Assembly: GCA_017534445.1 (NCBI GenBank)
Contig: JAFXWC010000038.1
Location: forward strand, 1 to 64,000
DNA from: Treponema sp.
Lineage (GTDB): Bacteria; Spirochaetota; Spirochaetia; Treponematales; Treponemataceae
Reading direction: 5' to 3'
Length of the DNA stretch: 64,000 bases
A program made the translations under genes and the position numbers. The notes beneath the pieces are model-generated. The model was given only the letters and a program-made list of their open reading frames with translations. It had not been told where the DNA came from and made no database searches. This document shows, one piece after another, positions 1-7,555 of this stretch (the first letter of the stretch is position 1; each line of letters starts with the position of its first letter).

Positions 1-18
1 ACGGAGCGTAAATTTTCA

Positions 19-936
19 TTATTCAGACCCGGAACTCACTACACGAAAACCGTAGTCGCGGCTGCGGAGGAACGGCAGACCGTAGATCCGGTAGGAGGCA
101 GAGCAGAAGTTGGCGCGGCCGTACCAACTGCCACCGCGCCTGACGCGGCCCCAACCCGACGCAGCACCAGAAGACGGCGTGCTCGTGGTTATATCGCTAT
201 ACCAATCCCAGCACCACTCCCATACGTTACCGCTCATGTCGTATAATCCTAGAGCATTTGATGCCTTCGTCTTTACCTCGTGGGTCTTTTCCCCGCTGTT
301 ACCATCATACCAAGCGACGCTTCCTATTGTGTTGCCTCCGCTGTAGGTGGTCTGGTTGGAGTCGCTGGTATTGCCGCCACGTGCAAAGCATTCCCACTCC
401 GCTTCGGTGGGTAGGCGGTAGCCGTTGGCGGTAAAGTCGCAGGTTACGGTTCCGCTTATGCTGTCGTAACCGTGAGGGGTATAGCCCCACTGGCTTGTAT
501 CCGTCTTGCCGTTCACCTTATAGCAGGGGGTTCTTCCATCAGCAGAACTCTTCTTGTTGCAGTACATGATGGCATCTTCCCAGCTTACATTTTCCACCGG
601 TTTGTCTAAACCAGAAAACTCGCTTGGATTCTCTCCCATAACAGACTGGTATTCTGCCTGCGTTACCTCGTGGTCACAGCACCACTTTGCCCAGATTTCT
701 ACGGTGCGGCCTTTTATGAAGACTTCCGAACCTGCAATTTCTCCCGTTACTGTCAAAGGTTTATTTTCACCGCCGTTGGATACAGTGCTTTTTCCTGACT
801 CCTTTTCTTTCTCTGGCCTTGAAGAAGAGTCACCTGACGCTTTTGCACTGGCAACTTTTCTAGGAGAGCAGCCTGTAATTGTTGCAAACAAGGTTAATGT
901 GGCGATGGCTAGAAATGCCATCTTAATTTTTTTCAT
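19..936 (-). CDS. SUMF1/FGE-fold lipoprotein
   Basis: A 305-residue exported protein. Residues 1-23 form a lipoprotein signal ending in the lipobox TITGC (Cys23), so it is probably anchored in a membrane facing the periplasm or surface. From about residue 80 it has the formylglycine-generating-enzyme (SUMF1) fold: VTQAEYQSVMG, PVENVSWEDAIMYCN, GYRLPTEAEWE, LGLYDMSGNVWEWCWD and RRGGSWYGRANFC. The CX4C copper-binding cysteine pair of true aerobic FGE is not present (one Cys, then Tyr/Arg), so sulfatase activation is unlikely. In spirochaetes such domains are often surface or ligand-binding proteins, but no specific role is visible. The start is supported by GGAGG just upstream (rev. strand). 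A second SUMF1 protein lies at 26297-27385. Confidence 0.85.
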   Translation of the reverse strand: MKKIKMAFLAIATLTLFATITGCSPRKVASAKASGDSSSRPEKEKESGKSTVSNGGENKPLTVTGEIAGSEVFIKGRTVEIWAKWCCDHEVTQAEYQSVMGENPSEFSGLDKPVENVSWEDAIMYCNKKSSADGRTPCYKVNGKTDTSQWGYTPHGYDSISGTVTCDFTANGYRLPTEAEWECFARGGNTSDSNQTTYSGGNTIGSVAWYDGNSGEKTHEVKTKASNALGLYDMSGNVWEWCWDWYSDITTSTPSSGAASGWGRVRRGGSWYGRANFCSASYRIYGLPFLRSRDYGFRVVSSGSE

Positions 937-1253
937 ATTAATTCCTCCATAATAATTTTATATTCTACGGTCAAGACTCGGAATGATGACTCCTATCTTC
1001 TTCCATCTCTATTCCTACAAATCTCATTTCGCCCCCTCCTTGTAAATCACAGGCTTTCACTTCAAAAGTGACATTAACTGTCATATCACCCCACAACTAC
1101 ACCTCTTTAAGAAGAAATTTTGCCATAAAATAACATTTTTCCCTCTTTTGGACACCAAATATTGTAATTCTATAGCCACCATTTGTCAAATTTAATCTTA
1201 ATTCCGTCTTTTAAATGGTACTAAAAACAGAATTGGGTATTTAGAATTTTGGC
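937..1253. other. Divergent intergenic region
   Basis: 317 bp between two divergent genes. It holds the strong ribosome site of the SUMF1 lipoprotein on the minus strand (GGAGG at about 946-950) and a possible -10 (TAGAAT, 1242-1247) for the HTH gene. The rest is AT-rich, and I see no other gene or repeat. Confidence 0.5.
1242..1247 (+). promoter_or_regulatory. Possible -10 of HTH gene (leaderless)
   Basis: TAGAAT lies 6 nt before the ATG at 1254. No convincing -35 and no ribosome site are visible. This is the weakest of the leaderless candidates in the window. Confidence 0.3.
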
Positions 1254-1577
1254 ATGAGTATACGAGAGATTTTTAGGCAGAATTTGCGATATTACAGGAA
1301 GAAGTGCGGGCTGACGCAAGAGGCTTTGTCGGAGAAAATCGGGCTGAATCCGAAATACATTACGAATATTGAAGCACAGTCAAAATTTCCTTCTGCCGAA
1401 ACGATTGATGCAATTGCACTCGCTCTCAACATAAAGCCTTCGCAGCTGTTTATTGAAGAAGGCTGCCCGGTGAACACAGTTCTTTTTGACAAGGATGTTT
1501 TTATAGAAAATTTGGTTGGCGGAATTTCTGACGAGATACGGAAGGAAGTTTTCAGATATTTGGAAAAGAATTTGTAA
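1254..1577 (+). CDS. XRE-family HTH regulator
   Basis: A 107-residue DNA-binding protein. Residues 6-63 form a Cro/CI-type helix-turn-helix, with the core LTQEALSEKIGLNPKYITNI and a following FPSAETIDAIALALNIKPSQLF. The short C-terminal tail (VFIENLVGGISDEIRKEVF) has no recognised domain and may dimerise. The gene is divergent from the SUMF1 lipoprotein and could regulate it, which is inference from position only. There is no Shine-Dalgarno sequence; a TAGAAT hexamer ends 6 nt before the ATG, so the mRNA may be leaderless. Confidence 0.8.
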   Translation: MSIREIFRQNLRYYRKKCGLTQEALSEKIGLNPKYITNIEAQSKFPSAETIDAIALALNIKPSQLFIEEGCPVNTVLFDKDVFIENLVGGISDEIRKEVFRYLEKNL

Positions 1578-1707
1578 TGATTGCCATGTTTGTTTGCAGA
1601 GGGATTTTTTTTCCTCTTTCTTGCCAACCAGTACAGAGCCACGGAGGGCGGCTTAGCAGCGCGGAGGTAAGTGTTTTTTGGAGAACACAGAATTCTGCCT
1701 TTTACAG

Positions 1708-1728
1708 ATCCCGAATCAAGTTCGGGAT
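1708..1728 (+). repeat. Small hairpin repeat, copy 1
   Basis: ATCCCGAA-tcaag-TTCGGGAT followed by GACA: an 8-bp stem with a 5-nt loop. Related copies with different stems but the same geometry lie at 6008-6028, 25762-25782 and 25807-25827. Confidence 0.75.
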
Positions 1729-1840
1729 GACAGGCTCCTGTTTTTAGGATGACGGAAGGATGGCTTTTACACGGCCCTTCGACAAGCTCAGGGACCGGGC
1801 GGGTTTGGGATGACAGAAGGTAGCATATAAAGGGGCGGCA

Positions 1841-2040
1841 GGGATTGGAGGGGCGGCGCAGCCGTTCCAGAGGAATGGAGCCGAAGGGCGGAACCCCGGA
1901 AAGCGCCTAAAAAATGGCCTCCTTGCCATTTTTTTGCTAGGATTTTACACGGCCCTTCGAGAGCCTCAGGGACCGAGTTCTAGCGCCGTCCATGGCGCTA
2001 TCGATTTGCAGTAAAAAATGGCAAGATGTTCTTTTACGGA
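1841..2040 (+). repeat. Dispersed repeat L, copy 1
   Basis: About 200 bp that matches, in the opposite orientation, the repeat at 5704-5945. Shared blocks in order are GGGATTG.AGGGGCGGCG.AGCC, GGAACCCCGGAAAGC, a TAAAAAATG..CTCCTTGCCA block, GCGCCGTCCATGGCGCTAT, and AAAATGGCAAGATGTTCTTT. The sequence between blocks differs. The two copies flank murB to the DUF192 gene as inverted repeats. Partial relatives occur at 12384-12475, 17016-17066, 49512-49600 and 58065-58195. Confidence 0.75.
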
Positions 2041-2130
2041 ACATTTGTATAACCAAGAAAGCGCCGCAAAAAGAAGAATAAGAAGGAGAATTTCAAATTT
2101 AAGAGTTGTCTTAAAATGGGGCGCTGGCAG

Positions 2131-2159
2131 TTCACATTTATTTTTTTTCGATATATAAT
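2131..2159 (+). promoter_or_regulatory. murB promoter, predicted leaderless
   Basis: TTCACA (2131-2136), a 17-bp spacer, then TATAAT (2154-2159). The -10 ends 7 nt before the murB ATG, so transcription should start at or within 1-2 nt of the start codon. No ribosome site is present. Confidence 0.65.
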
Positions 2160-2166
2160 GTAGTTT

Positions 2167-3213
2167 ATGAATATACATGAACTTGGAGAAGCCATAGAAA
2201 AGTCCGAAGGTTTTAGGGGGACGGTGTCTTATAACGAACCGCTTGCAGAGCGCACCACGATGAAGGTTGGTGGCCCTGCCCTTATTTTTATTGAGCCGGA
2301 GGATCTTCTTTCGCTTGTTTCTGCCCTTGTGGTGCTTAAGCAGGTTAAGGCTCCCGTTTTTGTTCTTGGCGGCGGCAGCAATATTGTCGTTAAGGACGAG
2401 GGCATTAGGAAGGCTGTTATTTCCACCGCAAAGCTTAGGGACATTAGCATGGTTCCCGGTAAGCCCATGGCTTTTGAGCTTGAGGATTTTGAGCAGGCTA
2501 AGGAATGCTGCCCGATAACGGTTACTGTTGGCGCTGGTATGGGGGTTACTGAGCTTACGGAATGGGTTTCCAAGTACGGTATTATTGGCCTTCAGAAGTT
2601 TGCGGGTCTTCCGGGTACGGTTGGCGGTGCCTGCTTTATGAATGCAAGGTGCTACGGCGAAGATTTTGGCGACCTTGTTATGCAGGTTAAGTACATTGAT
2701 TTGGATGACGTTCATTACGTGAACAAATTTACTCTGGATTCCGTTGTTAAGACTTACACCCACTACACCGGTCAGAGCGACTGGGACTACAAGAAGTCTC
2801 CTTTTCAGGGGAAAAGATGGCTTATAATAGAAGTAAGTCTTGCGCTCAAGTGCATTGACATGTACATTACCGAAGGCTGTTTTGCAAATCCGGCGATTCA
2901 GGACTACATTAGGGGCGGAAATTCGGGCTACATCAAGGACAGGGAAGAAAAGGGGCACTTCAAGGCTCCGAGTGCGGGTTCCGTCTTTAAGAACAACCAC
3001 GAATTTGGCAAGCCCAGCGGTAAGATTATTGATGACGTGGGTCTTAAGGGCACAAAGATGGGCGGCGCACAGGTTGCTCCATGGCACGGAAACTTTATCA
3101 TAAACAACGGCAATGCCACTGCCGCGGATGTAAGGAAGCTTGTGGCTTTTGTTCAGGAAAAGGTCAAGGAAAACACAGGATTCAGTCTGGAAAGCGAGAT
3201 TATTTTTGTGTGA
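2167..3213 (+). CDS. murB: UDP-N-acetylenolpyruvoylglucosamine reductase
   Basis: Cytoplasmic flavoenzyme that reduces UDP-GlcNAc-enolpyruvate to UDP-MurNAc with NADPH in peptidoglycan synthesis. The 348-residue protein has the FAD-binding motifs VGGPALIF and GGGSNIVVKD, the GLPGTVGGACFMNAR loop, the catalytic-serine motif AGSVFKN, and a C-terminal ESEI carrying the second catalytic acid. Length fits the MurB family. The start follows a consensus promoter by 7 nt with no Shine-Dalgarno, so translation is probably leaderless. Valine codons here are mostly GTT/GTG, unlike the GTA-rich genes elsewhere in the window. It is followed by a separately promoted cNMP-binding gene. Inverted dispersed repeats flank the cluster. 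Confidence 0.95.
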   Translation: MNIHELGEAIEKSEGFRGTVSYNEPLAERTTMKVGGPALIFIEPEDLLSLVSALVVLKQVKAPVFVLGGGSNIVVKDEGIRKAVISTAKLRDISMVPGKPMAFELEDFEQAKECCPITVTVGAGMGVTELTEWVSKYGIIGLQKFAGLPGTVGGACFMNARCYGEDFGDLVMQVKYIDLDDVHYVNKFTLDSVVKTYTHYTGQSDWDYKKSPFQGKRWLIIEVSLALKCIDMYITEGCFANPAIQDYIRGGNSGYIKDREEKGHFKAPSAGSVFKNNHEFGKPSGKIIDDVGLKGTKMGGAQVAPWHGNFIINNGNATAADVRKLVAFVQEKVKENTGFSLESEIIFV

Positions 3214-3240
3214 TTTCGGGGAATTTCTTCCGATAATTAA

Positions 3241-3269
3241 TTGACAATCAGCATTTTGCTTTCTATACT
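3241..3269 (+). promoter_or_regulatory. Promoter of cNMP-binding gene
   Basis: TTGACA (3241-3246), 17-bp spacer, TATACT (3264-3269): near-consensus sigma-70 promoter. It implies a leader of about 50 nt before the GTG at 3327. Confidence 0.7.
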
Positions 3270-3326
3270 TTAAAGGAAGTTCTTTAAATAATATAGAAGG
3301 AATGAGCAAATTCAGGACGGTAAAAA

Positions 3327-4526
3327 GTGCTACAGTTAGCTTTTGTAAATTTTAAACAGAATTCATATATCCAGGTTGAAGGCACCCCGGCAACTTCTTG
3401 TTTTTACATCATTCAGAGCGGTAAAATAAGGTGCTTCCACGAGACGGAAGTTCCTGGAAACGCACCTAGAATGTTGGGTCCGGGCGACTTTATTGGCGTT
3501 GTAGCATGCATGTCCAGCCACAGCCAGACCGAAAGCGTTATTGCAATTACGAATGTTGTTGCGATTAAGGTTAACCGCGAGCAGTACCCTGAGCTTATTA
3601 TGAAGAACACTCCTGTTGCCATGAAGATTGTCCGTTCTTTTGCCCAGGAAATGCGCGTCCTTAACGACAACCTTACAAAAATCACCCTTAAGAACACGGT
3701 TACGGAAACTCCAGACCAGCTTTTCCCCATAGCACAGTACTACGAGGATTCTGGTTGGCCTGAAATAGCGGCATACTGCTACTACCAGTACCTTAAGGAA
3801 TGCCCCAACGGAAGTTCCAAGGACCAGGCAATAAAGAGATTCAGCATCTTAAAGAAGAGGACAAACCCACCATATCTTGAGCCAAAGGGCGAGATGATGC
3901 GTTCTTACAAGCAGAACACGATGATTTTCTCCGAATGCCAGAGCGGTGCGGACATGTTCATCGTGCAGAGCGGTTCCGTTAAGATTGTAAAGGTTGTTGA
4001 CGGCTCAGAAGTTATGCTTGCCCTGCTTAAGAAAGGCGACATCTTTGGAGAAATGGCACTTTTGGACAACCGTCCGCGCTCAGCATGTGCCATTGCCCAC
4101 GACGACTGCACCCTTATGGTAATCAACCGTACCAACTTTGACCAGATGGTTTCCACACAGCCGCAGCTGGTTGCCCGCCTTACTTCTATGTTTGCAGAGC
4201 GCCTTTGGTCCATGTACCGTCAGCTTGCAAACACAGAGCTCCGCAATCCTCGCGAGAAGATGGTCGATATGCTTGCCCTTCAGGTTGAAAAGTCAAGGCA
4301 GCAACCGGTTAAGGGCGTTCCTTTTGAAACAGATTTTACAATTACAGACATCATAAATCTTTGCGGTATTCCTTCAAACGAAGTAAGAACCGCAGCCTGG
4401 CAGCTTGAATCAGACCAGAACGTTAAGGTTAAGAACGGAAAGATTGTTGTTCCCGACGTGGAAGAACTCATCAAACAGGCGGCATTCTACCGCAAGCAGA
4501 ACAGTAAGCATGCAAATGAACAATAG
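3327..4526 (+). CDS. Double cyclic-nucleotide-binding regulator
   Basis: A 399-residue soluble protein with two cNMP-binding folds. The second (about residues 190-310) has a good phosphate-binding cassette, FGEMALLDNRPRSACAIA, keeping the Glu and Arg that hold cAMP. The first (about 10-110) has GDFIGVVACMSSHSQTESV in the same place and lacks both residues, so it probably does not bind nucleotide. After residue 335 a winged-helix-like region (TDIINLCGIPSNEV) suggests DNA binding as in Crp/Fnr. The start is GTG with a modest AGGACGG upstream; no in-frame ATG fits better. The next gene overlaps its 3' end. The adenylate cyclase at 17168 is a plausible source of ligand (inference). Confidence 0.85.
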   Translation: MLQLAFVNFKQNSYIQVEGTPATSCFYIIQSGKIRCFHETEVPGNAPRMLGPGDFIGVVACMSSHSQTESVIAITNVVAIKVNREQYPELIMKNTPVAMKIVRSFAQEMRVLNDNLTKITLKNTVTETPDQLFPIAQYYEDSGWPEIAAYCYYQYLKECPNGSSKDQAIKRFSILKKRTNPPYLEPKGEMMRSYKQNTMIFSECQSGADMFIVQSGSVKIVKVVDGSEVMLALLKKGDIFGEMALLDNRPRSACAIAHDDCTLMVINRTNFDQMVSTQPQLVARLTSMFAERLWSMYRQLANTELRNPREKMVDMLALQVEKSRQQPVKGVPFETDFTITDIINLCGIPSNEVRTAAWQLESDQNVKVKNGKIVVPDVEELIKQAAFYRKQNSKHANEQ

Positions 4527-5076
4527 AAAAAGCCACAAATTTTTGGCAGGCGCACTTGCTTGCCTTGTAGCAATAGTAGCCCCACTTTTTAGCGAAGACT
4601 CCCTTCCTTCCGGATACGCAGGAGTTAGCCTTGGAATGTCTTTGGACGCAACAAAGCAGGCCCTTAAGCGCGACCCGCAGTTTGGCTACAGGGGCGACAG
4701 GGACGTGTCTCTTTTGCCGGGAGACTCCAGGATTCTTATAGAGACGGACACTTCAATTACGGCCCCTCATTCATTTCTGGACAGGTGCTACTTCCAGTTT
4801 TACAACGAAAAGCTTTACATAATCACCATAAATCTTAGGCAGGACAAGGTTGACCACTACTCGGTATTCAGCTCCCTTTGCAAGAAGTACGGAAACCCGG
4901 TAAGCCTTAACCCCCAGAAGTCTGAATGGCGCAACGACAGAGTTATAATGACTCTTGAACGCCCGCTTACTATAAAATACACGGACAAAGCCGTTTTTGA
5001 AAGCCTCGTGGACCAGTCGCTTGTAGAAAAGACAGGCAGGGAAAGGAACACGGAAAAATTTCTTGAAGGACTTTGA
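4510..5076 (+). CDS. Small exported protein, unknown
   Basis: 188 residues if started at the ATG at 4510 (or 186 from 4516). That start overlaps the 3' end of the cNMP-binding gene by 17 nt, which points to translational coupling. Residues about 10-28 (FLAGALACLVAIVAPLFS) are a signal peptide or membrane anchor. The mature part opens with GYAGVSLGMSLDATKQAL, a pattern like small periplasmic domains whose GVxLGMS start resembles calcium-independent repeat proteins, but I do not recognise the family. The longer in-frame upstream reading is a shadow of the preceding gene. Confidence 0.75.
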   Translation: MQMNNRKSHKFLAGALACLVAIVAPLFSEDSLPSGYAGVSLGMSLDATKQALKRDPQFGYRGDRDVSLLPGDSRILIETDTSITAPHSFLDRCYFQFYNEKLYIITINLRQDKVDHYSVFSSLCKKYGNPVSLNPQKSEWRNDRVIMTLERPLTIKYTDKAVFESLVDQSLVEKTGRERNTEKFLEGL

Positions 5077-5111
5077 TTCGCAAATCCACGTAAATCCAAT
5101 AGGAATTCAGC

Positions 5112-5612
5112 ATGAAATTCATTCGCTTTAACAAGATTGCAGCAAAGGCCGCTGTGCTTATGGTGGCTTTTTTTGTTTTTATTGCATCATCATCCTGCTC
5201 CGGAAAAAAATATGACTTGCCGGTAAAAACGCTTGTAATAACCACGGCAGACGGAAGGGCCATACCGGTAAAGGCGGAAATTGCCTCCAAAACGGAAGAG
5301 CGCAACTACGGCTTTATGAACCGCACCCGCATTCCCGACGGCACAGGCATGCTTTTTGTTTTTGAAAAGGACCAGGTTTTGCACTTTTGGATGAAGAACA
5401 CACCCCACCCGCTTTCCATAGCCTACATAGACAGCACTGGCAAAATAAGCGACACTTTGGACATGACCCCCTTTAGCGAAACTTCTGTTTCCAGCACTCG
5501 CTCTGTCCGCTATGCGCTCGAAGTTCCCCGTGGTTGGTTCAAGGCAAATTCCATTGCTCCCGGCGACAGCGTTTCTTTGGAAGACGGAAGCCCTCTGGAA
5601 AAATTGCAGTAA
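5112..5612 (+). CDS. DUF192 lipoprotein
   Basis: 166 residues. An N-terminal hydrophobic segment ends at SSSCSG, a plausible lipobox, so it is likely a periplasmic lipoprotein. The body is the DUF192 domain: VKAEIASKTEERNYGFMNR, GTGMLFVFEKDQVLHFWMKNT, the central IAYIDSTGKI and an ALEVPRGWF.. end. DUF192 proteins are small beta-rich proteins of unknown biochemical role. The start has AGGAATT upstream. It lies 35 nt after the preceding small exported protein and may share a transcript with the cNMP regulator. Confidence 0.85.
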   Translation: MKFIRFNKIAAKAAVLMVAFFVFIASSSCSGKKYDLPVKTLVITTADGRAIPVKAEIASKTEERNYGFMNRTRIPDGTGMLFVFEKDQVLHFWMKNTPHPLSIAYIDSTGKISDTLDMTPFSETSVSSTRSVRYALEVPRGWFKANSIAPGDSVSLEDGSPLEKLQ

Positions 5613-5703
5613 AACTTGGCCGCAGTGAGCCCCTTCCAAAGACGTCACCCATTCTCTTTTTCTTTTTTTTGGAGCAGCTTTTTTCTGCTGTACAAAATAT
5701 TCA

Positions 5704-5945
5704 TTAAAGAACATCTTGCCATTTTACAGAACACATAGCGCCATGGACGGCGCGTTAATTCTTTGCGTAAACACTCGCGGATTTTCGCACGAAAACCCGT
5801 CTTTAAAAATGGCAAGGAGGGCATTTTTTAAGGGCTTTCCGGGGTTCCGCGGGGCCCTACCCGCTCCATTGCTTCCGGGTTCGGCCCTTCGACCTTGCTC
5901 AGGGACCTCGCCCTCCAGCAACGGCTACGCCGCCCCTACAATCCC
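5704..5945 (-). repeat. Dispersed repeat L, copy 2
   Basis: Reverse-complement relative of 1841-2040, with the same ordered blocks and variable sequence between them. A spurious reading frame through it resembles one in copy 1 because of the shared bases. Confidence 0.75.
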
Positions 5946-6007
5946 GGCTAGGTTTTGATTTGCTACGAGATTTTTTAACAAGTCGTCTTTCGGAATCCAC
6001 CAAACAG

Positions 6008-6028
6008 ATGCTGAAACAAGTTCAGCAT
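6008..6028 (+). repeat. Small hairpin repeat, copy 2
   Basis: ATGCTGAA-acaag-TTCAGCAT followed by GACA: same 8-bp stem/5-nt loop geometry as 1708-1728, with paired stem changes. Confidence 0.75.
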
Positions 6029-6121
6029 GACAGTTAAAAAAAATGCCGCAAAAAAACTTGCACTTGTCTCCAAAAAGAAGTGCCTATATCTGGATGAAAA
6101 TTACTGTAAACAAAAGAAACC

Positions 6122-6250
6122 GGGTTCTTAGGGCGTTAGCCCTAAGCCGTGCCGGGAAAGGGAGGGGTTTAAGGGGAGGGAAAAACCTCGCTTCGGAGTA
6201 GGGGGTTTTCCCTCCCCTTAAGTTTGGGGTCCAAGGGCTCTCCCTTGAAA
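6122..6250 (+). repeat. Three-hairpin element, copy 1
   Basis: About 130 bp with three successive hairpins: CTTAGGGC-gtta-GCCCTAAG (6127-6146), a long stem AAGGGGAGGGAAAA..TTTTCCCTCCCCTT (6171-6184/6206-6219) with an internal TCGCTTCGGAGTA loop, and CAAGGG-ctct-CCCTTG (6232-6247). Between hairpins lies CCGTGCCGGG. The copy at 9300-9428 (reverse orientation) keeps all three hairpins with compensatory changes. It lies directly beyond the flgN stop codon, antisense to flgN. Confidence 0.8.
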
Positions 6251-6276
6251 AGAATTTTTCAATAAAAACTAACTCT

Positions 6277-6765
6277 CTAGGCTTCCACGCTAACAAGGGA
6301 ACCTGTAGACTTGCGCTCTGCGTAAACAGAGGAAAGTCCCTTGTAAGGGTTCTTAAAGCCGGAAATCTGACCGCGGAGCTCTTCCAGATGGACCTTTAGA
6401 AGGTGGCGGTTGCGCTGGTTCTGGATGATAACCTGCTCACGCAGCTTGCCAAGTTCACCCTGAAGCTTTTCCACCGGAACTGCATCCTGCGGGTTGTAGG
6501 TGCTTGCCCTGCTCTTTACGTAAAGATCCTGCATAGGCATGATTACCTTCTGCAAGGAGGCTATGCCCTTTACAATCTGCTTTTCCAGTTCCGTGTGAGC
6601 AAGCAAAGATTCTGCGTCTTCCGCATTGATTCTCTGCTCCTGACTTTCCAGAACCTTAAGATATTCCCTGAATTTTGTGCGCTGCTGTTCAAGAAGGGCG
6701 CGGAACCTCTTTAAAATAGCTACGCGCTCGTCCAGCTCTTCTTTGCTAAGATTTTCTACCGTCAT
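6277..6765 (-). CDS. flgN: FlgN-like flagellar chaperone
   Basis: 162 residues from the ATG at 6765, preceded by GGTGGG. It is highly charged and mostly helical, with a long amphipathic repeat (RFRALLEQQRTKFREYLKVL, LLAHTELEKQIVKGIASLQK) and an NRHLLKVHLEELRGQI segment. This matches FlgN-type export chaperones, which bind hook-associated proteins FlgK and FlgL in the cytoplasm. The position 36 nt after fliS supports the call. The family is weakly conserved, so the assignment rests on architecture plus context. A GTG nine bases upstream is an alternative start. Confidence 0.7.
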   Translation of the reverse strand: MTVENLSKEELDERVAILKRFRALLEQQRTKFREYLKVLESQEQRINAEDAESLLAHTELEKQIVKGIASLQKVIMPMQDLYVKSRASTYNPQDAVPVEKLQGELGKLREQVIIQNQRNRHLLKVHLEELRGQISGFKNPYKGLSSVYAERKSTGSLVSVEA

Positions 6766-6801
6766 AATTCCCACCGTTTATCCCTTTATTTTCGGTTTCT
6801 T

Positions 6802-7260
6802 CTATCCCGTTATGCTAAGAGTAGCCCTTTCACCAGCCATCTTAACGGCACCGTTTGCCTGAGTCTGCGAAACGCTGGCCCATGAATCCCTAAGCTGGGA
6901 AAGCAAGTCCAGGATGAATTTCATCTTTTTCTTGTCGTGGCTAAGGCTGCAGTTAAGGAGTTCCTTGTTAAAATAAATGTAAAGTGCCATAAGATTCTGG
7001 GCAATCTCTCCGCCTTTTTCCATGTCCAGGCTTATCTGAAGCTCAGTGATTATGTCCTGAACCTTCTGGAGATGCTTGCCAAAAGTCTCAATGTTTTTTG
7101 GTTCGATTCTGTTTTCTTCGCCCACAAGCGTTATTGCCTCATGCAAATTGCTTACGGCGCCTTCGTAAAGCATTACCACAAGCTTCCCCTGGCTTGCTGT
7201 CTTTACGCCTATCTCACGGTACGTGTTGTAACCGTTGGCAGAATAAGAGTTATAGTTCAT
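6802..7260 (-). CDS. fliS: Flagellin export chaperone FliS
   Basis: 152 residues. The start at 7260 has GGGGTG 6-10 nt upstream; the upstream extension to 7407 is low-complexity and not part of the family. Typical FliS features are the N-terminal YNTYREIGVKTASQGKLVVM, then LYEGAVSNLHEAI, and the helical LMALYIYFNKELLNCSLS with the HDKKKMKFILDLLSQLRDSW region. FliS binds the flagellin C-terminus in the cytoplasm and prevents premature assembly of periplasmic filaments. It is first in an operon with flgN and has a candidate sigma-28 promoter at 7344-7370. Confidence 0.92.
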   Translation of the reverse strand: MNYNSYSANGYNTYREIGVKTASQGKLVVMLYEGAVSNLHEAITLVGEENRIEPKNIETFGKHLQKVQDIITELQISLDMEKGGEIAQNLMALYIYFNKELLNCSLSHDKKKMKFILDLLSQLRDSWASVSQTQANGAVKMAGERATLSITG

Positions 7261-7343
7261 ATTCACCCCACATAAACCATAAAGTTGATGCTCTTGCACT
7301 TTTAGGCCTCCATGCCCAAAAACATGCAATAGTCTACATTTTA

Positions 7344-7370
7344 GTATCGGAATTAAAAAAGAAGAAGTTA
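7344..7370 (-). promoter_or_regulatory. Candidate sigma-28 promoter of fliS
   Basis: On the minus strand: TAAC, a 15-bp spacer, then TCCGATAC. The sigma-28 (FliA) consensus is TAAA-N15-GCCGATAA, so this matches 3/4 and 6/8 with exact spacing. It gives a leader of about 75 nt before fliS. Confidence 0.5.
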
Positions 7371-7555
7371 ACAGTTTTTTTAGTGATTTTTTCTTTTTTT
7401 TGAACAATTGTTAGCATGGAAGGCGACATAAAAAATCAAAAGGAAATTGAACGTGTTTTAAAAGTATTGTAGACAAAACGAAATCTTTATTCTATTATAT
7501 TATATGTAAGTATAGGGTAACGGCATAAAGGAAAAAAGGGTTTATTGGTAAAAGT

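Larger units (their letters stand above)
1578..2166. other. Intergenic region rich in repeats
   Basis: 589 bp with no supported gene. It carries an 8-bp-stem hairpin repeat (1708-1728), two CCCTTCGA..CTCAGGG motifs (about 1778-1795 and 1950-1972), a full copy of a dispersed repeat (1841-2040) and the murB promoter (2131-2159). Confidence 0.7.
5613..6276. other. Intergenic region rich in repeats
   Basis: 664 bp between convergent genes. No supported gene. Contains dispersed repeat L copy 2 (5704-5945, inverted relative to 1841-2040), a hairpin repeat (6008-6028) and the three-hairpin element copy 1 (6122-6250). Confidence 0.75.

Noticed and set aside
1744-1929. Minus-strand frame of about 61 codons
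   Set aside because: It runs through repeat L, and its similarity to a frame at 5716-5958 is explained by the shared repeat rather than by a protein family.
1966-3309. Long frame opposite murB
   Set aside because: Antisense shadow of murB. Composition and lack of homologous motifs.
5716-5958. Plus-strand frame of 80 codons
   Set aside because: Lies within repeat L copy 2. No ribosome site, no signal for coding use.
7416-7472. 18-codon frame with ATG in the fliS/HD-GYP gap
   Set aside because: Reads like coding (MEGDIKNQKEIERVLKVL), but too short and has no ribosome site; left unannotated.
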